From: Spirosoma profusum
GTDB lineage: Bacteria > Bacteroidota > Bacteroidia > Cytophagales > Spirosomataceae
Direction of reading: 5' to 3'
Length of the DNA stretch: 64,000 bases
Assembly (NCBI RefSeq): GCF_014699005.1
Contig: NZ_JACWZY010000017.1
Span: forward strand, 1 to 64,000
The position numbers and the translations under genes are program-made. Below the pieces are notes generated by a model, which did not search any database, had not been told where the DNA came from, and worked only from the letters and a program-made list of their open reading frames with translations. Below, piece by piece: positions 49,693-58,759 of the stretch (positions within the stretch are counted from its first letter, which is position 1; every line of letters begins with the position of its first letter).

Positions 49693-52346
49693 TACACACA
49701 ACAGTCGGGCAACTTGGCCACTTTTTCGTTATCCTGTCGTTTGTGACGGCCTTGGTCGCAACGCTAGGTTATTTTTTATCGGCGCTGGGCAAGCGAAAGG
49801 CTGCTCAGGCTGAACCTGTTCGAGAGCCTCAACTCGCTTATGCTGGTGAAGAATCAGCCGAACAGGTCCGTTTCGGCGGAAAAACAGCCAAACGTAAAAG
49901 CAAACCGACTACGCCAGAACCACCCGTCCGCGATGACTGGCGTTTACTGGCGCGATGGTCTTTTTATCTGCATGCTACGGCTATTGTGGGTGTCTCGGCC
50001 TGCCTGTTTTACATCATTTTCAATCATTATTTCGAGTATCACTACGCCTGGAGCCATTCATCGCGGGCGTTGCCGATAAAGTACATGATTGCCTGTTTCT
50101 GGGAAAGCCAGGAAGGCTCTTTTCTGCTATGGCTCTTCTGGAATGCGATACTAGGCGTTATTCTGATACGTACCAGCGGCAGCCGATGGGAAGCCCCCAT
50201 GATGACCATTTTCGCGCTGGTACAGGCATTTTTGGCGTCGATGATTCTGGGTGTTGTCTTCGGTGATACGTTCAAAATTGGTTCGACGCCCTTTCTCTTG
50301 CTACGTGAGGCCATGCCTGATGCACCCATTTTCGCAACAGACGCCAATTTTATTCCCAAAGACGGTAACGGCCTGAACCCACTGCTCCAGAATTACTGGA
50401 TGGTCATTCACCCACCGACCCTCTTCCTCGGTTTTGCCCTAACGTTAGTGCCTTTCGCTTTCTGCATTGCCGGTCTCTGGCGTAACCAGCCTGTTGAATG
50501 GATTCGGCCTGCTCTCCCCTGGACGTTGTTTGGTGCGCTAATTCTTGGAGTCGGTATCATGATGGGCGGCTACTGGGCTTATGAAACCCTTAATTTTGGC
50601 GGCTATTGGAACTGGGACCCAGTTGAAAATGCCGTGTACGTACCGTGGCTGGTTATGGTGGGAGCGCTCCACACCATGCTGATTGCCAAACGTAGTTCTA
50701 CGGGTCTGAAGAGCGCTGTTATTCTTACCATTGCTACGTTCCTGCTCGTGCTTTATGCTACGTTCCTGACACGTAGTGGTATTTTGGGGAACGCATCCGT
50801 TCACTCGTTTACAGATTTGGGTCTATCCGGGCAGTTGCTAATTTATCTGCTGGTTTTCGTTGTACTGGCTGTGATTTTGGCTGCCAGCAAATGGAAAATC
50901 ATTCCAAGTGATGAAAAGGAAGCATCAGTTTATACCAAAGAATTCTGGTTGTTTATCGGTGCAACAATCCTGTGCCTATCTGCATTTCAGGTGATTGCCA
51001 CTACGTCCATTCCGGTGTATAACAAAATTGTGGAATTGTTCGGAAAGGTTTCGAACGTAGCGTTGCCAACCGATCAGATGGCGCACTACGGCAAATTCCA
51101 GACCTGGTTTTTTGTAGCTATTGCCTCATTGACGGGTATTGGTCAGTTTATGTGGTGGCGAAAAATTGGGAACAAAAAGTGGGATGCGCTCATAACACCC
51201 GCCATTCTCACCCTACTCGTCAGTGCAGGAATCATTGCGTTTGGGTCGCTAAAAAATCCGACTTACATGGTGCTGCTGGTTGCGTCAGTATTTGCACTGA
51301 TGACCAACGGTACTATTCTGCTGGGAATTATTCGTGGAAACTACCGATTAACGGGGGGTGCCATTGCTCACATTGGTATGGCGCTCATGCTCATCGGGAT
51401 TCTGTACTCGTCGGGTTATTCGCGAGTTATCTCTCTGAATAACAGCGGATTGATGATTTCAAAAACCGACGATTTTACCAAAAACGATAACAGAGAGAAT
51501 AAAGAGAACGTACTGCTCTGGCTCAATCAGCCCGAGAAGATGGATAAATACCAACTAACGTATCGCGGTCAGTACGTTGAAGTTCGCGACGTACCGGGCT
51601 ACGTACCACGTAACGACGTGTCAGTTATCGAAGGTGATTTTCACGGTATTGCTAACCGAAACATCGAAAAAGATGGTAAGCTCTACCACAAAAAAGGTGA
51701 TACGTTAGCTCTCTATCCTGAGAACGTTCATTACGGTGTTGAGTATCGCGAGCCAAGTGGCAAAATTTTCACGCTATATCCACGGCTTCAGGTTAACGAA
51801 CGGATGGGTGTCGTACTCTCACCCGACATTACCCACTCGTTGCAACGTGACATTTATACGTACGTAGCAACCGCTCCTGACCCGATGGCCGAAGAGCAGT
51901 GGGAGAAAACGGAGACGTATTCAGTTGCGATCAAAGACACGTTTTTCCTCAACGACTACGTAGCGATCCTTGACGACGTAATACGTGCCAACGAGGTTGA
52001 AGGTGTCGAGATTGGCCCGAGTGATGCCGCCGTACGGGCACGCGTTCGAGTACTCGACAAAAACGGCGAACACATACTGAATCCTGCCTTCATTATCAAA
52101 AACCGGATGGTGGCGCACCCCGCCGAAACCAGCGATGAACTCGGTGTACGTATCCAGTTGAACGAAATCAATCCGCAAACGGGCAAATTTACCTTTGCGG
52201 TCAACCGTACCCAGCGCGACTACATTGTAATGAAAGCGTTCGAAAAACCACTTATCAACGTCCTCTGGATTGGTACGTTGGTCGTCGTGCTGGGCTTTGC
52301 TCTGGCGACTGTCCGGCGCTATCGGGAATTCAGGTTAAGTCAGTAA
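49689..52346 (+). CDS. ccmF: Cytochrome c biogenesis protein CcmF (CcsA family)
   Basis: Heme lyase component that joins heme to apocytochrome c. 885 residues, longer than the roughly 650 of proteobacterial CcmF. About fourteen helices, the Trp-rich heme-handling motif in GGYWNWDPVENAVYVPW, an extra basic cytoplasmic loop near residue 35-75, and a long C-terminal periplasmic domain (about 630-860) before a final helix. Translation starts at the ATG at 49689, overlapping the toxin remnant. No ccmG or ccmH is present in the window. Confidence 0.93.
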   Translation: MIHTTVGQLGHFFVILSFVTALVATLGYFLSALGKRKAAQAEPVREPQLAYAGEESAEQVRFGGKTAKRKSKPTTPEPPVRDDWRLLARWSFYLHATAIVGVSACLFYIIFNHYFEYHYAWSHSSRALPIKYMIACFWESQEGSFLLWLFWNAILGVILIRTSGSRWEAPMMTIFALVQAFLASMILGVVFGDTFKIGSTPFLLLREAMPDAPIFATDANFIPKDGNGLNPLLQNYWMVIHPPTLFLGFALTLVPFAFCIAGLWRNQPVEWIRPALPWTLFGALILGVGIMMGGYWAYETLNFGGYWNWDPVENAVYVPWLVMVGALHTMLIAKRSSTGLKSAVILTIATFLLVLYATFLTRSGILGNASVHSFTDLGLSGQLLIYLLVFVVLAVILAASKWKIIPSDEKEASVYTKEFWLFIGATILCLSAFQVIATTSIPVYNKIVELFGKVSNVALPTDQMAHYGKFQTWFFVAIASLTGIGQFMWWRKIGNKKWDALITPAILTLLVSAGIIAFGSLKNPTYMVLLVASVFALMTNGTILLGIIRGNYRLTGGAIAHIGMALMLIGILYSSGYSRVISLNNSGLMISKTDDFTKNDNRENKENVLLWLNQPEKMDKYQLTYRGQYVEVRDVPGYVPRNDVSVIEGDFHGIANRNIEKDGKLYHKKGDTLALYPENVHYGVEYREPSGKIFTLYPRLQVNERMGVVLSPDITHSLQRDIYTYVATAPDPMAEEQWEKTETYSVAIKDTFFLNDYVAILDDVIRANEVEGVEIGPSDAAVRARVRVLDKNGEHILNPAFIIKNRMVAHPAETSDELGVRIQLNEINPQTGKFTFAVNRTQRDYIVMKAFEKPLINVLWIGTLVVVLGFALATVRRYREFRLSQ

Positions 52347-52437
52347 GAGTCAATAGTCTTCCGTCATTAGTCGATAGTACTTTAGGGGTAATTTTGGATA
52401 CTGACGACAAATGGATACCGACTGATGACTAATACGT

Positions 52438-52671
52438 ATGAAACTGAAACTTTCTGAAATATTGATGCTGTCAGCAGCGGCCGGTTTCCTGATACTTTGG
52501 ATTGCCGAGTATCAGCGCACAACATTTGCCGAAAGTTACTGGTTGCTCATGTTGAGTCTGGGCTTTCTGCTGGCCTTCCAATATTTCAAAAATCGCCGGC
52601 TCGACCGCGAAAAAGCTATTTCTCCCACTATCAAACAGATGGTTGAGGACAGAAAGAAGAAAAAAAAGTGA
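52438..52671 (+). CDS. Small two-helix membrane protein
   Basis: 77 residues: helices at about 8-22 and 32-49, then a lysine-rich tail ending in KKKKK. Not recognised. It follows ccmF by 91 bp in the same direction. Its stop codon TGA lies inside the left arm of the family G repeat. Confidence 0.6.
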   Translation: MKLKLSEILMLSAAAGFLILWIAEYQRTTFAESYWLLMLSLGFLLAFQYFKNRRLDREKAISPTIKQMVEDRKKKKK

Positions 52672-52760
52672 TGAGTGATGAACGATAAGTGATGAGTTTG
52701 CTGACGCCAACATTGACTAGATGCGTCAGCAAACTCATCACTTATCGTTCATCACTCATC
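52670..52760. repeat. Hairpin repeat, family G (GATGAGTGATGAACGATAAG)
   Basis: Perfect 38-bp arms at 52670-52707 and 52723-52760, loop 15 nt. The left arm contains the stop codon of the upstream gene and the right arm ends 13 bp before the ATG of the next gene. Confidence 0.9.
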
Positions 52761-52773
52761 GTTCATAATTTAC

Positions 52774-54054
52774 ATGGAACCATACGCCCTTTTATTCGGA
52801 GCCCTACTCGCCCTGGTGCTGGCCGGTTTTTTTTCGGCGGTCGAGATGGCTTACGTATCGGTCAACCGTCTCTATTTTGAACTGCATAGTAAACAGGGGC
52901 CTCTGGGCGAAAAACTCGTATCGGGGTTTCTGAAAAATCCCATTCTGTTTATCGGCACTACGTTGACAGGTAATACGTTGTTTCTGGTTATCTATACAGT
53001 GTTGGGCGTAGTGGTGTTGAATCCGCTTTTAATGGCCATTTTACCCGAATCCTGGGGTACGTCGGTCTTTACGTTAGTTGCTCTCGAAACGCTGATTTTA
53101 ACACTGATTTTCCTGCCTCTCGCCGATTATCTACCCAAAAGTCTGGCCCTCATCCACCCCGACCGATTTCTGGAAATGCTGGCCGTACCCATCTGGGTAA
53201 TTTATAAAACCATTGCGCCGGTGGTACGTGTACTGGTCGGTACGTCGCGGTTTTTTATTCGCTACGTTATGGGGAAGAAAAACCCGGAAATTCGCCCCGT
53301 TTTTGGCCTTACTGACCTGAATCAGTACCTCCAGCAACTGAATCAGAAAGCAGATTTAGAGAAAGAAGTAGAGGTTGATACGCAGATTTTCAATAATGCA
53401 ATTGAGTTCCGGGATGTACGAGTGCGCGAATGCATGGTTACACGTACCAACATTAACGCCGTTGCCGTAGACGATACCATTGACGAACTCCAACAGGTGT
53501 TTCAGGAAAGCGGGCACTCGAAAATTGTAGTTTACCGCGACACAATCGACGATGTGATTGGCTATTGTCACGCACTGGCCATGTTTAAAAAACCGGCAAC
53601 TATCGAGGAAATCATTACACCGTTGATAACTGTCCCAGAAACAATGCCCGCTCAGGATTTGCTGCTGCGTTTCCTGTCCGATCGGAAAAGTATGGCACTT
53701 GTGGTCGATGAGTTTGGTGGAACGGCGGGTATTGCCACGGTTGAAGATATGGTTGAACAGATTTTCGGCGAAATTCAGGATGAATACGACACCAATGAAG
53801 ATTGGGTGGAACAGCAACTAGACGAACGTACCTGGCTTCTGAGCGCCCGCCATGGAATTGATGAACTCAATGAAACCTACGGATGGTCAATTCCAGAAGG
53901 CAGTTACGACACACTTGGCGGATTAATTTTGACTATACATGAAGACGTTCCTCAGGTTGGTGAAGTAATTGAACTATCCCCTTTTACTTTTACTATTATG
54001 TCGATGGACGGTACCCGAATCGATACCGTAAAAGTTCACCTGGCACGCGAATAA
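52774..54054 (+). CDS. CNNM/CorC-type membrane protein (hemolysin family)
   Basis: 426 residues: a DUF21/CNNM membrane domain (about 1-185, GFFSAVEMAYVSVNRLYFEL), two CBS domains (about 205-330, RECMVTRTNINAV, MALVVDEFGGTAGIATVEDMVEQIFGEI) and a CorC_HlyC domain (about 345-425). Paralogue of the gene at 20309-21598. Some Bacteroidota members of this branch are annotated GldE, linked to gliding; the evidence here does not decide. Monocistronic or with galM (13-bp gap). Confidence 0.88.
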   Translation: MEPYALLFGALLALVLAGFFSAVEMAYVSVNRLYFELHSKQGPLGEKLVSGFLKNPILFIGTTLTGNTLFLVIYTVLGVVVLNPLLMAILPESWGTSVFTLVALETLILTLIFLPLADYLPKSLALIHPDRFLEMLAVPIWVIYKTIAPVVRVLVGTSRFFIRYVMGKKNPEIRPVFGLTDLNQYLQQLNQKADLEKEVEVDTQIFNNAIEFRDVRVRECMVTRTNINAVAVDDTIDELQQVFQESGHSKIVVYRDTIDDVIGYCHALAMFKKPATIEEIITPLITVPETMPAQDLLLRFLSDRKSMALVVDEFGGTAGIATVEDMVEQIFGEIQDEYDTNEDWVEQQLDERTWLLSARHGIDELNETYGWSIPEGSYDTLGGLILTIHEDVPQVGEVIELSPFTFTIMSMDGTRIDTVKVHLARE

Positions 54055-54067
54055 ACCCTACTTTTCT

Positions 54068-55207
54068 ATGAAACGTTACTTACTTCTTTTAGTTGGAATT
54101 CTGCCTATGAGCCAGTCAATTGCTACGTCATCCAGTGCACCCGAAGCCAAACCCGGTATCGAAACAACACGCTTTGGTACGTTCCCCGATGGCCGTGAGG
54201 CTAAGCTTTTTACGCTTCAGAACGCATCTGGCATGGTGGTGAAGATTACCAATTATGGAGGCTATATCGTTTCGATCATGACGCCCGATAAGGCAGGAAA
54301 AATGGAGGACGTAGTGCTTGGGATGCCTACGTTTGATGATTATGCGAAAGGTACACCCAGCCTTGGTCCCATCATCGGGCGATATGGTAATCGCATCGGA
54401 AAAGCGAAATTTACCCTCGACGGTAAAGAATATACGCTGGCGCCTAACAATAATGGCAACCACATTCACGGTGGCCCAAAAGGCTTCGATAAACAACTCT
54501 GGAACGCTACTCCTGTCGATGGAAATGAACCTGCGGTTGTTCTGACGTATCTGTCGAAAGATGGCGAAGAAGGGTATCCTGGCAATCTGTCGGTGGAAGT
54601 AAAATATACGCTTCAGAAAGACAATGGGTTACGTATTGATTACAAAGCCACAACCGACAAACCGACCGTATTTAACCCGACAAATCACGCCTATTTCAAT
54701 TTGAATGGCCGGAAAGCGGATATTCTCAATGAGGTATTAACCATAAACGCTGACAAAGTTCTGGCAACGGATAATCAACAGATTCCAACGGGCGAACTGA
54801 AATCTGTGGCGGGCACTCCATTCGATTTCAGAAAACCGATGGTCATTGGCAGCCGAATTAACGATACGACCGATACGCAGATTAAATATGGTAAAGGTTA
54901 TGATCACTGCTGGGTGTTTACCGATAAATCGAATAAGTTGAAGCAAGCTGCTACGTTATATGACCCAACCAGCGGACGGCAGATGGACGTACTGACCACC
55001 GAACCTGCTGTTCAGGTTTATACGGCTAATAACCTGAATGGCAAGGTTATTGGCACCGACGGCATTGCCTACACCAAGCGGTTTGCGGTTTGCCTCGAAA
55101 CGCAGCACTTCCCCGATTCACCCAACAAGCCCGATTTTCCGACTACGACGCTACGTCCGGGTGATACGTTTAAAAGCACAACCGTCTATAAATTTTCGGT
55201 GAAGTAG
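54068..55207 (+). CDS. galM: Aldose 1-epimerase, exported
   Basis: Interconverts alpha and beta anomers of aldoses such as galactose. 379 residues with a signal peptide (about 1-19, MKRYLLLLVGILPMSQSIATS), so the enzyme is probably periplasmic. Family motifs are NNNGNHIHGGPKGFDKQLW, TNHAYFNLNG (catalytic His) and AVCLETQHFPDSPN (catalytic Glu). It follows the CNNM/CorC gene with a 13-bp gap. Confidence 0.93.
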   Translation: MKRYLLLLVGILPMSQSIATSSSAPEAKPGIETTRFGTFPDGREAKLFTLQNASGMVVKITNYGGYIVSIMTPDKAGKMEDVVLGMPTFDDYAKGTPSLGPIIGRYGNRIGKAKFTLDGKEYTLAPNNNGNHIHGGPKGFDKQLWNATPVDGNEPAVVLTYLSKDGEEGYPGNLSVEVKYTLQKDNGLRIDYKATTDKPTVFNPTNHAYFNLNGRKADILNEVLTINADKVLATDNQQIPTGELKSVAGTPFDFRKPMVIGSRINDTTDTQIKYGKGYDHCWVFTDKSNKLKQAATLYDPTSGRQMDVLTTEPAVQVYTANNLNGKVIGTDGIAYTKRFAVCLETQHFPDSPNKPDFPTTTLRPGDTFKSTTVYKFSVK

Positions 55208-55219
55208 GGCAAGTCTGCT

Positions 55220-55227
55220 TATTTTTG
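55220..55227 (+). promoter_or_regulatory. -7 box upstream of pyrE
   Basis: TATTTTTG matches TAnnTTTG. It overlaps the TTG at 55225, so that codon cannot be the translation start; the GTG at 55252 is. Confidence 0.55.
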
Positions 55228-55251
55228 CCGACTTATTTTCTCAATTTTCCT

Positions 55252-55896
55252 GTGGATTCTTTAACTGTTCAACAAACGGTAGCGCGTCATCTGCTCGACG
55301 TAAAGGCCGTTCGATTGCGCCCCGACGAGCCTTTTACGTGGAGTTCGGGCTGGAAATCGCCCATTTACTGCGACAACCGTGTTACGTTGGCGTATCCTGA
55401 AGTACGAAGTTTCATTAAAAATGCGCTGGCTGACGCTATCCATCAGCATTTCCCTGATGCCCAGATGATTGCAGGTGTTGCTACGGCGGGAATTCCACAG
55501 GGTGCACTGGTGGCCGATACGTTAGGAATCCCCTATTGCTACGTTCGACCTGAGCCAAAAGCGCACGGAATGGGCAAGCAAATTGAAGGCTATCTGGAAC
55601 CGGGTGGGAAACAGCGCGTCGTGGTAATCGAAGATTTGATTTCGACCGGTGGCAGTTCCTTGAAAGTAGTTGATGTATTGCGGGCGAACGGAGTCGACGT
55701 ATTGGGTATGGCAGCGATTTTCACGTATGGTTTTCCCATAGCCGATCAAAATTTCGACAGTAAAAGTGTTTCTTTAGTCTGTTTGAGCAATTACGAAACG
55801 TTATTGAGTGAAGCGCAGGCACTCAACTATATTTCGTCGGAAGCGATAGAATCCCTATCGACCTGGCGGCAGAATCCGGCGGAATGGGGTAAATAA
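55252..55896 (+). CDS. pyrE: Orotate phosphoribosyltransferase
   Basis: Converts orotate and PRPP to OMP in pyrimidine synthesis. 214 residues from the GTG at 55252 (MDSLTVQQTVARHLL). Motifs: WSSGWKSPIYCDNR, GVATAGIPQGALVA, YVRPEPKAHGMGKQIEG and the PRPP loop VVVIEDLISTGGSS. Preceded by a TATTTTTG box, followed by a strong hairpin. The frame upstream to 55225 is rejected because it overlaps the promoter. Confidence 0.95.
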   Translation: MDSLTVQQTVARHLLDVKAVRLRPDEPFTWSSGWKSPIYCDNRVTLAYPEVRSFIKNALADAIHQHFPDAQMIAGVATAGIPQGALVADTLGIPYCYVRPEPKAHGMGKQIEGYLEPGGKQRVVVIEDLISTGGSSLKVVDVLRANGVDVLGMAAIFTYGFPIADQNFDSKSVSLVCLSNYETLLSEAQALNYISSEAIESLSTWRQNPAEWGK

Positions 55897-55916
55897 GGCT
55901 TCTGTTACGTATAAAT

Positions 55917-55957
55917 CAGGGTTTGTTACGTTCGCAGATGCTACGTAGCAAACCCTG
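55917..55957. terminator. Terminator hairpin with TACGT arms
   Basis: CAGGGTTTGTTACGT (55917-55931) pairs with ACGTAGCAAACCCTG (55943-55957), one T/G wobble. It lies 20 bp after the pyrE stop and is followed by a T-rich stretch. Confidence 0.8.
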
Positions 55958-56017
55958 CTTGTTATTTATCTGTTACATAATTGTGCAACTTTAACGATAA
56001 ACAAACCATCGACTGTT

Positions 56018-56470
56018 ATGGCTGAAACAATGCAGGATGCTGCCTCCGAAGGTATCACGAAAACATATACAAACGGTAAAATTACAGTCGTTTGGAAACC
56101 AGCGGTTTGCATTCATTCCAAAATTTGCTGGACACAGTTAATCGAGGTTTTCAATCCCCGGAAGCGCCCCTGGGTCACTATGGAAGGTGCAGATTCGCAA
56201 CGTATTGCCGAACAGGTGGACCGTTGCCCGTCGAAAGCCCTGAGTTATTTCCGGAACGAAGAATCGGTGCAACCCGAAGATATTCAGGCTGAAAGCATTG
56301 TAGAGCCGCTACCGAACGGACCACTGCTGGTTTATGGCAATCTTCGTGTGAAAGATGCCAGCGGTAAAGAGACTCAAAAAAATAAGGTTACTGCATTTTG
56401 TCGGTGTGGAGGGAGCGGTAACAAACCTTACTGCGATGGCTCTCACGTAAAAATTGGCTTTGTCGGCTGA
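56018..56470 (+). CDS. Two-domain iron-sulfur protein (Fer4_19 plus CDGSH)
   Basis: 150 residues. The N-terminal half fits the Fer4_19 pattern (divergent single-cluster ferredoxin-like) with Cys31, Cys37 and Cys70. The C-terminal half is a CDGSH [2Fe-2S] domain: C128-x-C130, PYCDGSH with Cys139 and His143, the mitoNEET-type 3Cys-1His ligand set. No membrane anchor. Roles in the family include cluster transfer and redox sensing. The next gene starts 4 bp after its stop, so the two form one operon. Confidence 0.9.
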   Translation: MAETMQDAASEGITKTYTNGKITVVWKPAVCIHSKICWTQLIEVFNPRKRPWVTMEGADSQRIAEQVDRCPSKALSYFRNEESVQPEDIQAESIVEPLPNGPLLVYGNLRVKDASGKETQKNKVTAFCRCGGSGNKPYCDGSHVKIGFVG

Positions 56471-56474
56471 ATCT

Positions 56475-57434
56475 ATGATTGGCAAAAAAATAGCTGAACG
56501 TATTGGTCGGCCCGACCTGATTGACATTCTGACAAATGAACTGACAGGCTCTGAGCTGACATCTCTGTTACTGGATGTATTTAATCAGAAAACAAAACAG
56601 CTATCGCCAGCCGATTTATTAAAAACCTATCAGACGAATCGTTTCGTAAAACCTGCTGATATCAACCCACTAGAAATAAGACAGTTAGAAAACCAGACGC
56701 TTGCCATTTTTGACCAATTTGGTTTTTCGCCGGTTGAGTTATCGCCGGTGGCTCCGTTGGGCAGTTGCTCCGTAGTAGCCACTGCCGACCAGAACAAAAT
56801 TCTTTCAGCTACCCGTCAGACGGAAGTTATGGCCGATGCAACCAACGCCCTAGCGCTTCACATTGCCGATTTGAAACGTAGTACCCAACAACAAAAGGGT
56901 CAATTGCTACGTTTCTCGACTATTCATCGGCATCTGCGGACACCAACCCTACCGGATATTCCGGGGTTTCGGTCGCATTTCAAGATCGCTTGTTTTGTTA
57001 CGTCTGGCCGTGATTCAGGAAACTATCAATTTGAGAAAGAGGCTTTAACGGAGCAGATTTCGATGATGACGGTTTTTTTCCGCGATACACTCCAGATTGA
57101 TACGTTACGTTTTCAGCTGTATCCGCGCCATGGATACACAGACCCCGTTGGCTTTGTTACAACGTTAGGAAATCATCTGCACGAGCAACTCGGCAACGTA
57201 GCAATAGACGTAATGGCTGACGGGATAAATGATAACAATTATTACAAAGGGTTGCAGTATAAAATGACCATCACGCTTCAGGGGCAAACTATTGATATTG
57301 GTGATGGTGGCTTTGTGGATTGGACTCAGCAGTTCCTTCAGAACAAAAAAGAGCGGCTTTTGACAGCTGGAATCGGTATTGAATTACTGTACCGCTTGCT
57401 ACAGCCACTACGTTCTGAGGGTCGTTTAGCATAG
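56475..57434 (+). CDS. HisRS/HisZ-like class II synthetase fold protein, unknown function
   Basis: 319 residues, no confident family name. Several segments resemble the class II histidyl-tRNA synthetase/HisZ catalytic core: TEVMADATNALALHIA (like the LRPDxT motif 2 region), NNYYKGLQYKMTI (like YYTGxVFEV) and IGDGGFVDWTQQ followed by GIGIELLYRLL (like GGRYD and GIERL, motif 3). There is no anticodon-binding domain. It is tightly coupled to the CDGSH gene. The ATG at 56475 is preferred to the TTG at 56454. Assignment to the fold is inference from motif order. Confidence 0.6.
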   Translation: MIGKKIAERIGRPDLIDILTNELTGSELTSLLLDVFNQKTKQLSPADLLKTYQTNRFVKPADINPLEIRQLENQTLAIFDQFGFSPVELSPVAPLGSCSVVATADQNKILSATRQTEVMADATNALALHIADLKRSTQQQKGQLLRFSTIHRHLRTPTLPDIPGFRSHFKIACFVTSGRDSGNYQFEKEALTEQISMMTVFFRDTLQIDTLRFQLYPRHGYTDPVGFVTTLGNHLHEQLGNVAIDVMADGINDNNYYKGLQYKMTITLQGQTIDIGDGGFVDWTQQFLQNKKERLLTAGIGIELLYRLLQPLRSEGRLA

Positions 57435-57444
57435 TTTCTACATG

Positions 57445-57498
57445 CGAAGCGCGTTACGTTTGCCGCCGGAAATCCAGTGACAGACGTAACGCGCTTCG
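57445..57498. terminator. Perfect terminator hairpin with TACGT
   Basis: CGAAGCGCGTTACGT (57445-57459) pairs perfectly with ACGTAACGCGCTTCG (57484-57498), followed by TTTTT. It lies between convergent genes ending at 57434 and 57514. Confidence 0.88.
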
Positions 57499-57513
57499 TT
57501 TTTGCAGTTGCTA

Positions 57514-58017
57514 CTACGTGTATATTTTTTCGTTTTCGCCCATGTCGGGAGGGTTGCCGGTAACCAGGGCGGCCGCCTGCTGAAATAGACGAACCATACG
57601 GCTATCGCTGGCACTCCAATACTCTGCCATATCGATGTGTACCTTCAGGAGTGTTAGATCTGGATCATCTTTACCTTCCGGAAACCATGCTTTCGCCATT
57701 GGATTCCAGAGTTCATCAATTTTGGTCCGGTCGTCGATTTCACGTGCGGTGCCTGACACCGATACGTAGTCAGCATCACTGACTGAAGCAAATCCAAGAT
57801 TGACCCGATGGTCGTGATTATCAATCTGATCTACTTTGGGCGATGTCCGTTGCGTGAAGAACCAGATACTTCCATCGTCGTCAACTTGCTGAACAGCCAT
57901 CGGACGACTCACTAAATTTCCGTCTGCGTCGATAGTAGTCATCATGGCGATACGTATGTCGTTCATCATATCGCGCACTTTTTCCAACTGCTGATTCGAC
58001 TTTGTGTTTGTTTCCAT
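57514..58017 (-). CDS. Pyridoxamine 5'-phosphate oxidase family protein
   Basis: 167 residues of the general-stress-protein-26 branch of the split-barrel flavoprotein fold: MTTIDADGNLVSRPMAVQQVDDDGSIWFFTQRTSPKVDQI, then VNLGFASVSDADYVSVSGTAREIDDRTKIDELW. Members bind FMN or F420-type flavins; true PNPOx activity is not expected. No neighbours in an operon. Confidence 0.9.
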   Translation of the reverse strand: METNTKSNQQLEKVRDMMNDIRIAMMTTIDADGNLVSRPMAVQQVDDDGSIWFFTQRTSPKVDQIDNHDHRVNLGFASVSDADYVSVSGTAREIDDRTKIDELWNPMAKAWFPEGKDDPDLTLLKVHIDMAEYWSASDSRMVRLFQQAAALVTGNPPDMGENEKIYT

Positions 58018-58037
58018 AACGTTGCGTATAAAAAGCG

Positions 58038-58096
58038 GTCAGTCGGTAGTCAACAGCCGTTAGCAGTGTGCTGACGCTTGTTGACTACCGACTGAC
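58038..58096. repeat. Hairpin repeat, family H (GTCAGTCGGTAGTCAAC)
   Basis: GTCAGTCGGTAGTCAAC (58038-58054) pairs perfectly with GTTGACTACCGACTGAC (58080-58096). It lies just past the minus-strand gene ending at 58107 and upstream of the gene starting at 58017. Confidence 0.85.
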
Positions 58097-58106
58097 GATC
58101 TATAAA

Positions 58107-58511
58107 TTAATTGTAAAGAGTCTTCCCATAAAACAGGGAAGTCGGCTTAATAGTCGGATTTCCAATCTCTGTTCTAACCGGAGAAGCCATGTTTTCGATG
58201 GCAACACAACTGCAAATTGTTTGCTGGCAGATGGCGTATATCTGTTGGCAACTATCCGTATTATGTTGTTGTACTTCCTGGCCTAGTTTTTCGCAAACTT
58301 CCAGACAGGCTTTGGCCAATAACGGTGTGTTTTCAGAGCCCCGGACGTAGAGTATCGATACCTGGCGGCACATATCGGCACAATCGAGTGCCAGGAATAT
58401 ACTGCGATACCATTTTTCTATGTCTTCTGAACGGGTGCATTCCAGGGCAAACTCGTCGCATAAGGTAGTGCAACTCGCCAACGAATCGTAAATTGGTTTC
58501 TTCCAGATCAT
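58107..58511 (-). CDS. Cys-rich four-helix-bundle protein (DUF326-like, copper binding?)
   Basis: 134 residues with at least ten cysteines on helices: CTTLCDEFALEC, CADMCRQ, CLEVCEKL, CQQIYAICQQTICSC. The spacing fits the DUF326/Csp four-helix copper-storage family. No export signal is seen, so the cytoplasmic Csp3 type is closest, by inference. Histidines are few. Ends 11 bp from a family H hairpin. Confidence 0.72.
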   Translation of the reverse strand: MIWKKPIYDSLASCTTLCDEFALECTRSEDIEKWYRSIFLALDCADMCRQVSILYVRGSENTPLLAKACLEVCEKLGQEVQQHNTDSCQQIYAICQQTICSCVAIENMASPVRTEIGNPTIKPTSLFYGKTLYN

Positions 58512-58546
58512 CGAATGGTAAGATTAAAGGCCTTGTAAACTATCTA

Positions 58547-58759
58547 TTATATGTACTGCCGGGCACCCGTTACCCATTGCGTTTGGTCCACACGTTCGCA
58601 ACGCGCCCAACGCCGGGCTTCCTCAATGCTAAAAGCAATAAGATGTTGCTTATCGAGTTCACCCTGGGTCAGCAACTGGTTAGCAATCTCAATCGCTTTC
58701 AACCGGGTTGTTGGGTTCAAAGAACGCATAGAGGATGGAAAATGAGTTGCTGTCCACAT
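58547..58759 (-). CDS. Small conserved hypothetical protein
   Basis: 70 residues: MWTATHFPSSMRSLNPTTRL, then KAIEIANQLLTQGELDKQHLIAFSIEEARRWARCE. The W..HFP.SM..L....R.KAIEIAN.LL pattern is that of a widespread small family of unknown function, often beside DUF2188 proteins. Probably helical and cytoplasmic. It lies 35 bp upstream of the Cys-rich protein gene on the same strand. Confidence 0.7.
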   Translation of the reverse strand: MWTATHFPSSMRSLNPTTRLKAIEIANQLLTQGELDKQHLIAFSIEEARRWARCERVDQTQWVTGARQYI

